Below are positions 11,425-23,490 of a DNA stretch of 64,000 nt, piece by piece. The stretch lies in assembly GCA_022885665.1 (NCBI GenBank), contig JAGQDJ010000046.1, forward strand, positions 186,001 to 250,000, written 5' to 3'. The notes under the pieces are model-generated. The model made no database searches and was not told the DNA's origin. It saw only the letters and a program-made list of their open reading frames with translations. Numbering within the stretch: the first letter of the stretch is position 1; every line of letters starts with the position of its first letter. Made by a program: the position numbers and the translations under genes. This stretch comes from Triops longicaudatus (Eukaryota > Arthropoda > Branchiopoda > Notostraca > Triopsidae).

Positions 11425-13236
11425 TTTTATTATTATTTTTAACAAGAAACGAACGGTACTGAGTTGCGAGCGATAGCCTTAGCTATGTGCCACTCTATTG
11501 AATCCACCCTGTAACCTTCTGATACGTTTGTCTCAAGAACGGTGTTATCTTTGTTGCGGCCAACAAGAATTAATCGGGAGATAATGGTCGCACTCAAACT
11601 TCTCCTTCATCGTTAAAACCATACAAAGCCCATAGTTCGTAGTCGCCATGAAGGTTAGCCTTTCAGTTCAGTTTGCACGTATGGATTAATCACACACGTG
11701 GTTGGCAAATCACTAAGGATTCAAATCGCGAAAAGTTTTGGCAATTCAGTTACGCCTCTACCCAGCGTTTCATAATGTTTCTTACGCGTTTCCAAACAGT
11801 GTTAAGTACACTTGTGAATTTCTCAACCTGCCTTTTTCCTAATTCGAAAAATTAGAGATTGGAGTAATTTAAGCCTAGTAAAGGTAAATCAGTCTGACGA
11901 TATTTCAGTACTCCAGTGATTTGCCAGGTCCATTTGTTTCATGTTTTACCTCCTCACGATAACAAAATTCTATTCCTAATTAAATGTTGCATGTAACTTT
12001 AATCCTAACACTGTCAGTCTCTTACGTGTATTTTATCAATACTTACGCTTTTGGCCTTGTGTGATATCAAAGACACACAGTGAGATAATAGATCTCGGAA
12101 GAGTTAAAACTAGAATGCAGTGATAGATCCAGAGATAACTAATAATCTTTAAGGTTTAAGGTTTCATTTCATTCCACTTTTGTATTTCCTTCACTTTCAC
12201 AATTTCTTACCTTTGACGAATAAATACGAAGTTACGCTAGGCGTAGTCGTTTCAGTTTGTGAGGTTTTACAACTGACAAAATTCAGGGTAAGAATTACCC
12301 TAACCATAGACGTGATTGCAGTTAAATGAAAAAAATACCATATAAAAACCCGTAGCTTGTTTGCTATGGTCTCTGCAGACTGTTGGGTTTCGGTAATTTT
12401 GTAAATTGCCGCTAAAACCCTAACTCACGAAATGTTCAATAGATGGCAGAAACTTTCATCTCCCCCAGGATATTGACAAAAAGTAACTAATGCAGCCTTG
12501 ACAGTGAACAACAGACGAGGGTCGACTAGCCCATATTTTGGATTAAAGCTCTTTCCTCGTAAAATTTTAAAAACTTCCCAGGATACATCTTTAGATTTTT
12601 ACTTACCCTGCAATCTGCGTGGAAGTTGTAAGGCTGGACGCTTTCACGTGAATCACAGCAAACTGAAAATTATATAGCTTTCGTCCAGTGTCTCACTCCA
12701 TGTCAGTCCCAACACATGGCAGTGTCAGCCTTAACGGTCCCCGTTCGAGCGACGAATGCAAAGAAAACTCAAGATTCGGATGCCCACTTGTAGTTCAGAG
12801 GAAGCCTTTGCAGAGATGCTGCGCTGTTAACACAGACTCGTCTCAATCACAACTCTTTGGTAGCTCGTCTTATGACGTTTTATGTATTAGTACATCGGCA
12901 GGTTCAAGGCGCGTGAGATGGAAACCATTCTATCAAATGTTTAGCAAAATAATACCGCTGCTTTATATGCTGTGTTGTATCCGTTTCGGTAGCACAGTTG
13001 AATGCCCAGATGCGATTCAACACCAAATCCCTGTTGTCGTCTTTCCTAAATCCTTATCAGGCGATAAGTGTATCACAAAACTGATGCGTTAGCAAAAGAT
13101 AACACGCTGCCTCTTTTCAAAGTTGGGATTTGTTTCCTTTTTTTTGTTATTGCTCATATGTGGTTAAAAAATCACAAGAAAAGCGAAGATTTTAGTAGCG
13201 AAGAGTAGCAGTGCGCTTCACGTTCACGCAAGCTAA
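11425..13236. other. Spacer upstream of FLVCR-like gene
   Basis: About 1.8 kb. The only longer frame is the doubtful plus-strand ORF at 12700-13092, listed separately. No repeat, RNA gene or conserved domain was recognised. The proximal part upstream of 11424 should hold the FLVCR-like promoter. Confidence 0.5.
12700..13092 (+). CDS. Hypothetical ORF, doubtful
   Basis: An open frame of 130 residues from the ATG at 12700 to a TAG. It has several cysteines, one moderately hydrophobic patch around IIPLLYMLCCIRFG and a basic RRVRWK stretch. I recognise no family. The start context is weak, no convincing flanking splice sites extend it, and frames of this length can arise by chance here. It could be an exon of an unrecognised plus-strand gene or nothing at all. 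Confidence 0.18.
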   Translation: MSVPTHGSVSLNGPRSSDECKENSRFGCPLVVQRKPLQRCCAVNTDSSQSQLFGSSSYDVLCISTSAGSRRVRWKPFYQMFSKIIPLLYMLCCIRFGSTVECPDAIQHQIPVVVFPKSLSGDKCITKLMR

Positions 13237-14552
13237 TTATAGTGGAATATACTTGGCCACCAGGACCTCGTATTCTTCTTTGCAATGCTCTTCTCCCCCG
13301 TATGGAACCACACACATACCTTTGCCAGGCTGGAGCTGTGAAATAGAAAGCCATACGACAAATATGGTAAAAATTTCCTTCTCTACATTTCGCGAAGTAG
13401 ACGGACAAAGTTACCTGGCCTACGACATGGACTCCGTCATGCACAGCACGAGCGATAAACAGTGGTTCTTTATTAGCAGAAAATCCGCCTTGCAACGCCC
13501 CATATGGAATTTCACCACTACGAGCAGTTACCCAGACCAAATCGCAGTATTTGTTTTTCACTAAGACCTAAAAGTCGGAATGAAAGGCTCCTTTTGACAA
13601 CTAACCCATTAAATAGCTGAATTACCTGGTATTTGGATACGGCGTGTTCGCCACCTTGGCAACCAACGTAGCAAACTTTGTGGGAAGGGACAATTTTTCC
13701 CGGAAGTAGGCCTCCTTCGTGTTTGGCTCGGCCGACGTAGATTTTTTCGCCGTCCGCTCCTCCGACTACTGCACGTAATGGCAACTCACCGCCTTTAGCG
13801 TCAAGCCATACGGCAGGTCGGCGGAAAAAGGGTTTCTTACCTCCTGTGTCAATTAGCTTTAGTAATGTCAGATCAAGTCCAGCATAGATTGCCTTACGTT
13901 GTTTGATTTTTATTTCGTCGTCTTCGGATTCACTTCCCGACGAGGACAATTTTTCCTCTAGTTGATAAGGAAAAGAGAAAGCTTCAAAGACTAGTTCTGT
14001 AATGATTTGTGAAGTGTTTTGAATACCGTTATCAAAGCGCCAGTAACCGTCCGATCCCCAACCGGTTTTTAAGGCGACGTGAGTCGGCTCGAAGGGATCC
14101 TCGGTATTCATCCATTGCAAGAAGGGCTCTTGTTCACCGTCTTTGCCTACTTCAATTACATTGAGCTTGAAACGGATCCAGAATCGTCGGAACTCTTCTT
14201 TGGATACGATTCCTATTTCCAAAGAGAGAAGTTGAAAACGCAGAGTATGAAAAAATAGGAACTGCTGTTTTGGTTGTGTATTTATGTATAAACAAGTTAC
14301 CAGGTGTGGGTGCTTCGGCTCTATCAGGGCGACTTTGATTCAGACGAATTGCAGACTTACTATTATTCCAGCCTCCCAGAAAGATTTCGATCATCGGAGA
14401 CGAAATTGCGTCTTCGCTGAGTAACGCCAAGTGGGCATCATTGTTACATTTTACGTCAAATGTAAGAATACCTTTGCTTGAACCTTTGCCTTTTAGTGGC
14501 CGAATGTGGTATTGTTTATCGTCATCCGTGTGAATCACCTCGAGTTCTCCAC
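13237..14552 (-). CDS. FAMeT-domain plus DM9-repeat protein (CG10527-like), start exon not found
   Basis: Four exons (14552-14301, 14212-13626, 13567-13415, 13335-13237) give about 363 residues. The amino half is a farnesoic-acid O-methyltransferase-like (FAMeT) domain: CNNDAHLALLSE, IEIFLGGWNNSKSAIRLNQ, EEFRRFWIRF and KTGWGSDGYW. The carboxy half holds two DM9 repeats: VWLDAKGGELPLRAVVGG..EKIYVGRAKHEGGLLPGKI and VWVTARSGEIPYGALQGG..PLFIARAVHDG. The same domain order is known from Drosophila CG10527 and crustacean FAMeT-like proteins. Despite the name, methyltransferase activity of this domain is not established; DM9 units are mannose-binding lectin-like in studied bivalve members. An acidic linker with SSSGSESEDDE precedes the repeats. 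The first listed exon begins mid-codon after an acceptor, so a short start exon further upstream was not located. Confidence 0.9.
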
Positions 14553-14980
14553 CTAATAATGTCAGAAAGATTAGTCATATTTCAGTTACGCCATAATGCT
14601 TCGCCTTATGGCTACTGAACACCACCTCATGTATGGGAAATTGTATTGCGAAACAATTTCCATGGGTAAAAATTATAAACGATTTCCTGGGTACGGTTAC
14701 ATGATTTCTTGATTTCTTTTTGTATTTATTTTTATTTTTTACGGCAGAGCATTATTTGGAAAGAGCTTGGATATATCGTTGGCATTTTTCTCGTATTGTG
14801 ATACCAAATTCGGGGGATGCGTTGTTAAATTTTCACAAGTATTTTCCTCGATAATTTGCTATGATTCGACAATGTTTGTAATTGTAGATCAAACAAAAAT
14901 ACGTGTTTCTCGATCGTGCGGTAACATGATTGTGTAAAAAAAATCTTTTTCAGTTCGTCAAACTATTTTAATGCTACCGA

Positions 14981-15011
<31 letters not shown>

Positions 15012-16631
15012 CGAACCACGCCGATATTTCGGCCTGAACCATTTTTATTTTAGCGATGTCGGGATTATAGCCCATGAATTGCATTGCCGCAAGTGTCGCA
15101 GCAAGTTGCCGGTGTGAAAGCATTCCTCTTTAGAATGGAAAAAATTTTTGTAAGGTTTTCACAAAATCTTGTAAGATTTTCCGTGTAGTTTCTATTCTGA
15201 ATTCTGGTGGCAGAACTGTTAACCATTCAGTGTGGCGCAAGGGAGTGGGAATTAAGTGTTGGTGGGACGCAGCCGGAACCGTTAAGCAGACCGAGAAATC
15301 GTAGGTCCTAGTTTACTCGTTTACAAAATGTACCTTTGAAGAGCTGGATTTGCATTATAAACTTAGCAAATATCTAAGAATCAACTGTAGGTCATGACAT
15401 AAAAGGTGTTCAGGGTGCCCTATAAAGTGCAGGTATTAAAAATCTTCTAGAACCAATATTTCTTCGAGTGTGTCTAAATGTTGACATAGAATAAATGGAG
15501 CGTGAAGTACTAAGGGTGTTATGTTTTAGACCCAAGACTCCAGTGGTAATGTAAACAAGACTATTTCCTGAATATAAAGGACTCCCTGGTAACAGACGTT
15601 TTTTGGATTTTTTTTTCTTTCATCTGGCAAGTTTTTGCTTACTTTGCGTCATTTGTCAGGGACTTGTGATTAAGATCACAGTTAGTCGAAGATATTGGGG
15701 AAGCTTTGTTTAAGCACATAGGAATTTTACTGTTGATGAAAAAACTCTTTGAGTTGATTATACCATCATAAACTACTTTCTGTATACTTTCTGTACTGTT
15801 GGCGAGCTGATATCGAGTGAAATCCAAATGAAATTAATATGTAGGCCTACTTAAGACTTCACTGTACCTAAGCGTAATAATGTGAGATCGACTGTCTTCC
15901 GGTCTATATTAAAAAGAAAGCTCGGTTTCTTTTAAATTGCAGTTAAATTGATAATAGTTCTCTAAACACTGAACCACACCTATGTTTTTCTCACGGGAAC
16001 GTCTGTTTAGGGGACTTGCTAAGAAGGTCTCCGGCTAAAAATATAAGGAAGACATTCTCTGCAAATCTGACTTACCAGACATTATGAAACGTACAGTTGA
16101 TATTGTTTAGAAGCGGAAATGCACGACAGAGAAGTCCAGACAGTAGTTGTACTTGGCACTGAACTAATGGCAACTAGTGACGTATTGTTGGTGACGATTT
16201 GGAGTCTGGGCACGCTAGAGAATGCAGCGTAGGTAGTAGCATTGAACCAAGTTTACCACGAAGCGCACTGTTATTGTTTCCTGGCGTGCTGCCGAGCAAG
16301 CGCGTTACCTCGTTGGACTCCTTGTGAAAAGCGTTTTGCACCAAAATACCACTATGTCTGCATATCAAGGATCGGATCGAGTCCGCTTACTCGTCATCAT
16401 GGTAACCTTGAAATATTGTAGTTTTCAGAACAAAATTGGCGTAGTTTATAAACAAATCACTCATGATTCAACTTGTTGCGTAGACAAAAGTGTATTTATC
16501 AGTATCGGGAATTTCACAGCGTGTACTTGATTTAGCTTGATTACATTAAGCAATAAGCATAACTTATATACGGGCAACAGCAATTTATGAGTTACTTGTG
16601 TAGTTAATAAAGAGTTAAACATTGTTGGGGC
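14553..16631. other. Spacer with a T28 tract
   Basis: Two kilobases between the two DM9 genes. It should include the missing start exon of the first DM9 gene, which I could not identify, and the 3' end of the second. Apart from the T tract at 14981-15008 I see only short chance frames. Confidence 0.45.
14981..15050 (-). repeat. Possible poly(A)-tailed retroposon end
   Basis: On the minus strand, 28 consecutive A residues (14981-15008) follow unique sequence that carries AAATAAAAAT about 35 nt upstream and a short inverted motif ccgaaatatcgg. This layout resembles the 3' tail of a retroposed transcript or SINE/LINE end. The upstream body is not recognised and no target-site duplication was found, so a simple A-tract is a fair alternative. 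Confidence 0.3.
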
Positions 16632-17295
16632 TTATTGCGGTTTAGCAACGAGAACTTCGTATGTGTCTAAAGGAATTTCACCACCGCCGTAAGGAACGAA
16701 ACAAACACCGTGACTGACTAGCACCTGGATGATCAATAGAGCGTAAGTCAAGGTCAAGGTCTGTAAAAATAACGTATTGCATGTATACCTTTCCTACTAC
16801 GTCAGCGTCCTCATAGACACCTCTACCAACGTACAAGTTTTCCTGTTCTGCATTTACGCCCCCAACAATAGCTCCAGGTACAACCTCATTTCCTGCACCG
16901 GGCACCCATTCCAAAGTCACAGTTCCGTCCGCGGGTTGAACAAGGACCTAGACGATTAATCGACCGCTAAATTAAATAAAAAAAATACGAAAAATATGAT
17001 AGTGGCAATAGACGACCAACTTGATATGTAGAGACAGGATGTTCGCGTTGATCCCATGATACATAACACACCCCATGACTGGGAACCACTTTGCCAGGCA
17101 AAATACATCCCTCACCGGCCTCCTCGAAAGAAGCTCGACCAACGTAGATAGTTTCTCCCCCGGTGTCTTGACCACCTTCAACGGCATTTTCGGGAATGCT
17201 GCCGTCAGCAGCGTCTACCCAAGTTGCTTCGAAATCTACCAACCAAAACTCTAATTTGTGATATTTAAAAAAAATAATTAATTACTCTCCGCCAT
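16632..17295 (-). CDS. Short DM9-repeat protein (natterin-like lectin domain)
   Basis: Four exons (17295-17286, 17250-17021, 16947-16789, 16724-16632) give 163 residues made only of two DM9 repeats. They read ATWVDAADGSIPENAVEGG..ETIYVGRASFEEAGEG..PGKVVPSHGVCYVSW and LEWVPGAGNEVVPGAIVGG..ENLYVGRGVYEDADVVGKV, ending SHGVCFVPYGGGE. There is no signal peptide, so it is probably cytosolic like most DM9 proteins, which are studied as carbohydrate-binding or pathogen-induced proteins. The start rests on an ATG in strong context (AACAATGG) that supplies only 10 coding nt before a GT donor. The resulting first intron is just 35 nt, so the first exon is the weak point. It lies 2 kb upstream of the FAMeT+DM9 gene on the same strand, which suggests tandem duplication with loss of the FAMeT half. 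Confidence 0.88.
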
Positions 17296-18871
17296 TGTTG
17301 GGCTCGCTAGAAGACTTCAACAGACGTCCGCCTCGAATAGCAGTTCACAAGGAATTAGGTGGGGTTTTAACTTGGAACCCGACCCAAGTACCGTCGGTTT
17401 GGGTGCGGGTGGGCGTCCGACACGATCGTGCAGGAAGAGCCTGCGGCCGTGCCAAGAATATTGCAAAAGTAGACGCCAGCGCACTATAGAATGTCTGCAT
17501 TGGCGAAAGATGCGTTTGGCAACAATCGTGGGAAGAAATCGATGAGATGACCTGTAAACGCGTTTGCATTCTGATTCCATGTTACGCCATTTTTCCCACA
17601 TTCCTTGCCAAGTTGATAGGCGTTCCGGCCTGAAATGACAAGTTACTCACCTCTCAGTGGGCGAAAAGTTCCAGTTTGTATCTTCAAGTTGTGTATTGAA
17701 TCTTTTGTTACTTTTATTCCTATTTTAGTAGCGACTGTAGAGGTAGGTTACAAGTCTTACAACACCTTGTTATGTCGATCAAAACAACTTTATGCACGAA
17801 AATGACTCAACGGTCCTTGTGCGACGTGACAAAATTATATATTGGTGTTGTTGTTGATAACAGAGGCCCAATTGACTATGAGGCGACCGCACATTAGTTA
17901 ACCCAATGGCTTCAAGTGTGAAGGCATTCTTCATTAAGAGGATTTAAACAAACTCTTTCATCAAATTTCGTAAATTGTCGTTAGGTAGATTTTAGAACCT
18001 TATTGGTTCAGTGGAACTCCGATCTTGTCAACTCGATTATGGAAACTCTTCATTATGTCAACCGCCTGAATTAACGTACTTCTTCGTCAACTAGAAGATG
18101 TTACGGTTGATTTCAAACCACTTGCTAATGGGAACTGCGATGTTTTTCTATGCTTGTCGCATTAAAAAAAAATAATTCAGTGCAAAATTTAATTTACTTT
18201 CTATTGTTCTGCACTTATTTTTTTTTCCTGGAATTTTTCTAACGCACTTAACACGTGAATTCGATTTTGTTGTCAGAATTAGAGTTCGACTGTAGTAGTT
18301 CGACTGTTAAACTCAATTAAGTCTCATCTGTCACCTCACGCTAAAATTTATCCTCGCAGTTCTAGCGAGTTGACACTGTCCTGTACCGGCTTTCAAAAGC
18401 AAACCCTGAAACCGAGAAAGGTAAGCTTGCACAAGTAGATAATTTGTAAAAAGAATTGTTAAAAGAGCGCGAAATTTTTTTGCTGTATGGGAATGAAATC
18501 TCACATTGCGTTTTCGTTACGTGCGTCTTTCGAATTCTCTCACATTTCCGACTACTTCTCATATGCACTATCGTTTAAATTAAAGAAGGGGTGTTTTTGT
18601 TTGATAAAACGAGTTTTCGATTGAAACATAACAGAGCCTTTATTTGCAGAATATAATTCGAATTTTCTATTAAAACATCCCGCGACTACATCGGTATCGT
18701 TGGGCTCGTCTTGGCTGCATTCCTTATAGCAGCCATACTGTTCGATTGTTACGTTGTTCTGTTTTCCTTCGTATTCAATCCGTTTCGGCTTCTTCGATAT
18801 ATGCTAAAGGAGCCCGGCGCCCATTAAGGATCTGGGACGGTAGATTTTAGATTAAATCGTGCTGGTCAGTG
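17296..18871. other. Spacer between DM9 gene and SLC4 A
   Basis: About 1.6 kb. Minus-strand frames at 17317-17720 have splice-like borders but match nothing I know. The right part should hold the SLC4 A 3' untranslated region. No RNA gene or repeat was recognised. Confidence 0.45.
18639..18644 (-). terminator. Poly(A) signal AATAAA for SLC4 A
   Basis: A minus-strand AATAAA lies about 228 nt beyond the proposed SLC4 A stop codon and before any other gene. This supports the placement of the 3' end, though from position alone. Confidence 0.45.
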
Positions 18872-21800
18872 CTACTTATTACATATATAGGATACTTTCT
18901 CCTCCGCTTCCTTTGCCTTGAGCGACAAAGGCTCGACTTCTTCACTGTTTTTAGCATCTTCAGATGTGTGACGCTGAGATAAAATCATCCCGTTTCCTTC
19001 GTCACTCGAACTAGGCTGTTGTCTAGATAGGCACAGTTATTTACGTTCTTACATTTTATTATGCAAACTCACTTTTTAAATTTATTGATTGAATGCCACA
19101 CGCCGCTTTTCACCACTTCGTCTGAAATGTTGACTTTCGATGGAATACTGGGCAGTTTAGCATCGCCGTTCAGCTCAGGTGCAGGATCTTTTTTCTATTA
19201 AGGAGTATAATTATGACAGCATACCGATTAATGCATTTTTTTACTAACCTCGTCTAAGGAGGAAGCTGGCAACATTTTCATATTAAAAGGTGGCATGACC
19301 ATGTCCAAAGCTCGCATTTCATCTTTGGTAAATACGTAATCTAAGCATTTACGCACCACGATCATCACAACTAACTACGAACGGGAAAACTCATGAGACA
19401 TGTGTGCCACTATTTATATTATTATACCATGGCAGGGAAACCAATGGAAATGGTTTCGTTGGTTTTTACTACCCATAGCATTGCAAAGCAAGCCAATTGA
19501 ATAATGGTGTATAGATGTACCCGACTTAATCGAACCTAAAATTACGAAACCTTCAGAAAAGTATCTTTTACTATTTTCAGTTACCTGTCTTAAATAGTTA
19601 TAGTCCGGTTGGTATTTGAGCGGTATGAAAAAGAGTCGTACACGGTCATAAAACTGCATTTCAGCCAAAGGTGCAGTACCCATGTACAAAAAGACGCCGT
19701 ATAGCACTGGCATAGGGATGAATTGCAAGACGGGTGTCATGAAAACGGACAAACCCACGAGTAAGAAAATGCAAATGTGCGTTACACGCTGTTCCCTAAT
19801 AATGAGAGATCAAAAACGAACGTTTAAATCTTTCCCAAAGGCACAGCACGTGTCTTGCAGTAAAGTATACCTGATTCCCAAGAACTGAGGTTTGTCTCCT
19901 GGTGCAGCAGTCTCACTTTCGTGTTTTAAGGAGTTAATATGATTAATGCAAATGACGGTACCAGCGACATGCCAAGGCAAACCAAGGATACCCATCAATG
20001 CTGTAAGGAATGCAAGCACGAGCAAATCCAAGTGATACCCGCATCCTTTCTGTGGGTTTTCGGCAAACGACGTATTACTTACTTGAATTTCTTTATCTTA
20101 AGAGAAAATTACTTTTAGCTTATGCTCTCTTCTATTAACGATAACGGCAGTAATTTGCTGGTCCAAGAAAAGTAGAATTGTGGATAGCAAAGCTGGCAGC
20201 ATGCAAGCTGGTATGATCCACCAAGGATTATCCGGGTGGACAAACGGGGTTAACCAGCCTCTTCCAGACCAAGTTGGTTTGAATTCACTGGGAACCTTAA
20301 ATACACCTCATAATTATTCAGAACCTGTTATTAAAATTTCACTGCGGTACCGAAAGCTTGGGTGTTTTGACTCCGACGAAGAAATCAACAATAGTCATAG
20401 AGACGATGACTATAAAGACAGCGAAGTCGCTCAAAGTTTTGCGCACCTAGTTACAAATATGTTATCAAACTTGATCGAGTGCACTGTAAATGTGTCTTAC
20501 GAAATTCGGGAAGTAAATGGAGTGCTTCATGTTCTTCAGGGTAACGCAAAGGAAGAATGTAAAGACGGACAAGCAAATGGACATGAAAAAGACATTAGGA
20601 TACCAAGGATGATCATGGGGCTCAAAGCAGTCCTCTCCCATGAGTGTGCCATTATACATTTGCATGCAGTGGCGGCGTTCAAAACGCGTCCAGTTTGTTG
20701 GGACGGTCAGAACTGTGGATTCATTGGTAGGATAACAGAAACAATCTCCCCTGTATTCATGGTTATCTGGGAAGATGGGGTACTTATAAGCAATTTCAAC
20801 CAGCTTTTCTACAGCCTGGAAAGTGAAGCAAAACATATTAGCTTGTTATAAGCTATTTTTAAAATTGTTAAACTGTTTCAATCTTACTTTGTATAGGTAT
20901 ACAGTAGCGATTAGCAAAGCGAAGTTTTCTTCTGTAAACCGCGTCACGTAACATACCCAGGCGGAAACATCAAAGGCGCATAAAATGAGCATGTATACTC
21001 CCATCCAAACACCCACCCATAATCGCACCGTAAGGTAATAATAGCCGGCTTTTCTGTCAAATGTAACTTGGTTCATTAATACCATTCAGTGGTCATAAAT
21101 ACAAGCAAGTGGATGGTACGTACTTGCAGAAATTGTAAAGAATAGATTCGAAAACGAGAACTGGTCCGGTTGCGTTAAGTAAACTCAAAGGTTGCCCAGA
21201 GAACAAACCGAATATTACCCCGCAAACGCAACCAGCACACAGCGATTCCAACGCACCGAGGCGATCTTCTGTAGCATCACTTAATAAACCACCAAAAGTA
21301 ATGATGGGTGAGAGCGAAGCAAAGTAGAGAAAGCAAATGGTGGCCACGCACTGCATGGAAAAGGCGTCCGTAAAATCTGAAACATACCTATGGAAAGTTA
21401 AAATTAACATATTTTTTCTCAATATTTTTAAACGTTTAATTTTTAAACATAATGGATATACTTTATCCTGTTGTATTACTACAGTAGAATATCGTTACAA
21501 TAAACCCTCGTAAAAATGAAACCTTTTGTAACAAACGGCCAAAGTAGATAGGTTGTAAAATCACGAGTCATGTAAATATAGGCTATGGATTAAAAAGTCT
21601 ATTGGAAATAATTTCGAAGATACCTAACAGCTGTTTCTGTTTCCCAGGGGCTTTTATAACTAGATTCTACTGTACTGTTAAAATATAAGCAAAAATGTAA
21701 TTTAATTATTATATTTATTGTAAATTTTTAAAGAAAAAAATCTTTCGAGCTCCTACCATGGCGCTTTCCGCTTGATGTCACTGACTAAGCCGCCAAATAG

Positions 21801-23490
21801 TTTTCCTGTACGGACCAGTCCTTGGTTTTGAAGATATCTCAGTTCTTCAATTTCAGGGTCAAGTTGTTCGAGAGCTTTCTCGGGATTTTTACGCGGTTCC
21901 TATACGCGTCCTTTATTATTTGATGAAATCACGTGCTTTCCTTACTTGTGATGGAATTTTCTTGGGCGGTTCTATCCTGATATTAGGATCCCATTCACCT
22001 GGTGGTAAGACCGTAACAGCATCCAAAAACTCGTCGACTCCAGCAAGCAGATGATCTCGATTTCGTGCACGATAGGCTACTTCATGGAAGACCTCATCTG
22101 CCATTAAGGTGGCCGCGACACGACCTACTTCTCTGTAGTCTGCCAAACCTCCCTATACGTGACACAGTGAGCTGTGTGTAAGGTTGGGACGTGAAAGTAT
22201 TAATATGCTGAGCATTAATTTACCACAGGTCCTAAAAACAGGTAAATAAAACGCGTGGGTAGAGGGACCTCGGTAAGTCCCCCGAAAACAGTGGCGGCAT
22301 TAAGTCGCACGAACGCTGCAATGGGTTTCTCGAGGAAATCTAGCTCACCCACCAAGACGTTCATTACTTCGGCACCCGGTGGGATTTTCTTCAAAAATGC
22401 TGTGTTGCCCTAGTTACAATATAGTTGAAGGATAGCGCGGATCGAGTGACAGAAAAGGTGACGTACTTTTAGGTCATTACTGTTAGGACTAGCAGTTATT
22501 GCTGCAGTTTGTGCATAAGCTACTGCTTTTTCAGCTTGTGCCAAACCTAGTTGGTTTATATAAAATCAACCAGTTATTTTTAACAACGATTTTATCTCGA
22601 ACGACAGAAAAACTTTTCACTTTTAGATGAAGAACTCTTTCCCAGACCGACGTGCTTCTGAATCTCGTAAAGGTGACGATGTGGTCTGCGTAGTAAATCT
22701 CGAACCTTATTTTTATGGTTGTGAGCTAATTGACCGTCAGCAACCAACGCTTCGAGTGCAATTTCGGCCACCTGGCCCAAAGTACCCGCTTTAGCGTCCA
22801 GAAGTACGACACCATTCAGTAAATAGCCTTTAACAGAAGCGGAGTAGTTGTTACAAATACTTGCATGAAATGATTAGGGTTTTATTTTATCATACTTCGA
22901 AATTCAAAGAGTGCGTGCAATGATAGAGTGCCCACATAGGGCTTAGACCAACGACAACCTCCATCTTCGACGGTTTCTTCAAATTTGATCCATCTAAAGG
23001 AAAATACAAGTTGCAATTCAGTACCTTTCTGACGACTGTTTATACCTAGCAGTTTCTTTCCATTCCATGCCTCGATTAGTAGTTGATAGTTCTTCCATTT
23101 CCGAGAAAATGGGCCGTAAGGGTTCCTCATTTTCTGGATCCTCTTCTCCTAAGATAAACTTAACTCGCACGGAAGGTGAGGCAGCTGAGGAATTAAAAAT
23201 AAAAAGCCTTTCCGTCAGGTAACTTAATCCAAGATGGTGTTTGGCATACGCTGTACCTGGATATGCATCTCGTCCCTCGCATTCTGAAACCGATCGAGTA
23301 ACATTAATGCGACGTAATGCTGGTCGCTCTTCTCCATGGGCTGGTGGTCGTACAAGTATATCTTGCGGTGACACTATAAACACATAAGAGCTCTTATAAA
23401 GTGATTTACCTTAAACTAGTGGTATGATTAACACATAACGATTTTGTAAGGTTACTTACCTGGTGTGGTCAAGTCGTCCGACGGATTCAT
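18872..23490 (-). CDS. SLC4 bicarbonate transporter A, NBC/NDCBE (NDAE1-like) class
   Basis: Nineteen exons give 1,066 residues, the normal size: 23490-23460, 23373-23046, 22993-22896, 22827-22621, 22546-22467, 22409-22224, 22152-21946, 21899-21757, 21387-21124, 21053-20888, 20815-20501, 20446-20351, 20295-20113, 20049-19871, 19795-19585, 19535-19428, 19374-19249, 19194-19073 and 19022-18872. All phases agree. The cytosolic half has KFILGEEDPENEE, DGGCRWSKPYVGTLSLHA, KIPPGAEVMNVLVGELDF, EVFHEVAYRA and TVLPPGEWDPNIRIEPP. The membrane half starts near residue 430 with SDFTDAFSMQC and includes ITFGGLLSDAT, GPVLVF, RFTEENFA and KGCGYHLDL. Asp752 in FLDQQITAV is the residue that in Na-coupled members replaces the glutamate of Cl/HCO3 exchangers, so Na-coupled bicarbonate transport is likely. 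Unlike paralogue B, it lacks a histidine-rich amino stretch, and residues 25-70 are diverged. The last exon is the least certain. Confidence 0.95.

Noticed and set aside
17317..17720. Minus-strand frames with splice-like borders (IQTGTFRPLRG, RNAYQLGKECGKN) upstream of the short DM9 gene
   Set aside because: I tested whether they could be a FAMeT start for the DM9 gene. The similarity is limited to a few residues and the frames close with stops, so no model was supportable.
20180..20851. 223-residue plus-strand frame
   Set aside because: It lies antisense over three confirmed SLC4 A exons and introns; it is a shadow frame with no recognisable domain.
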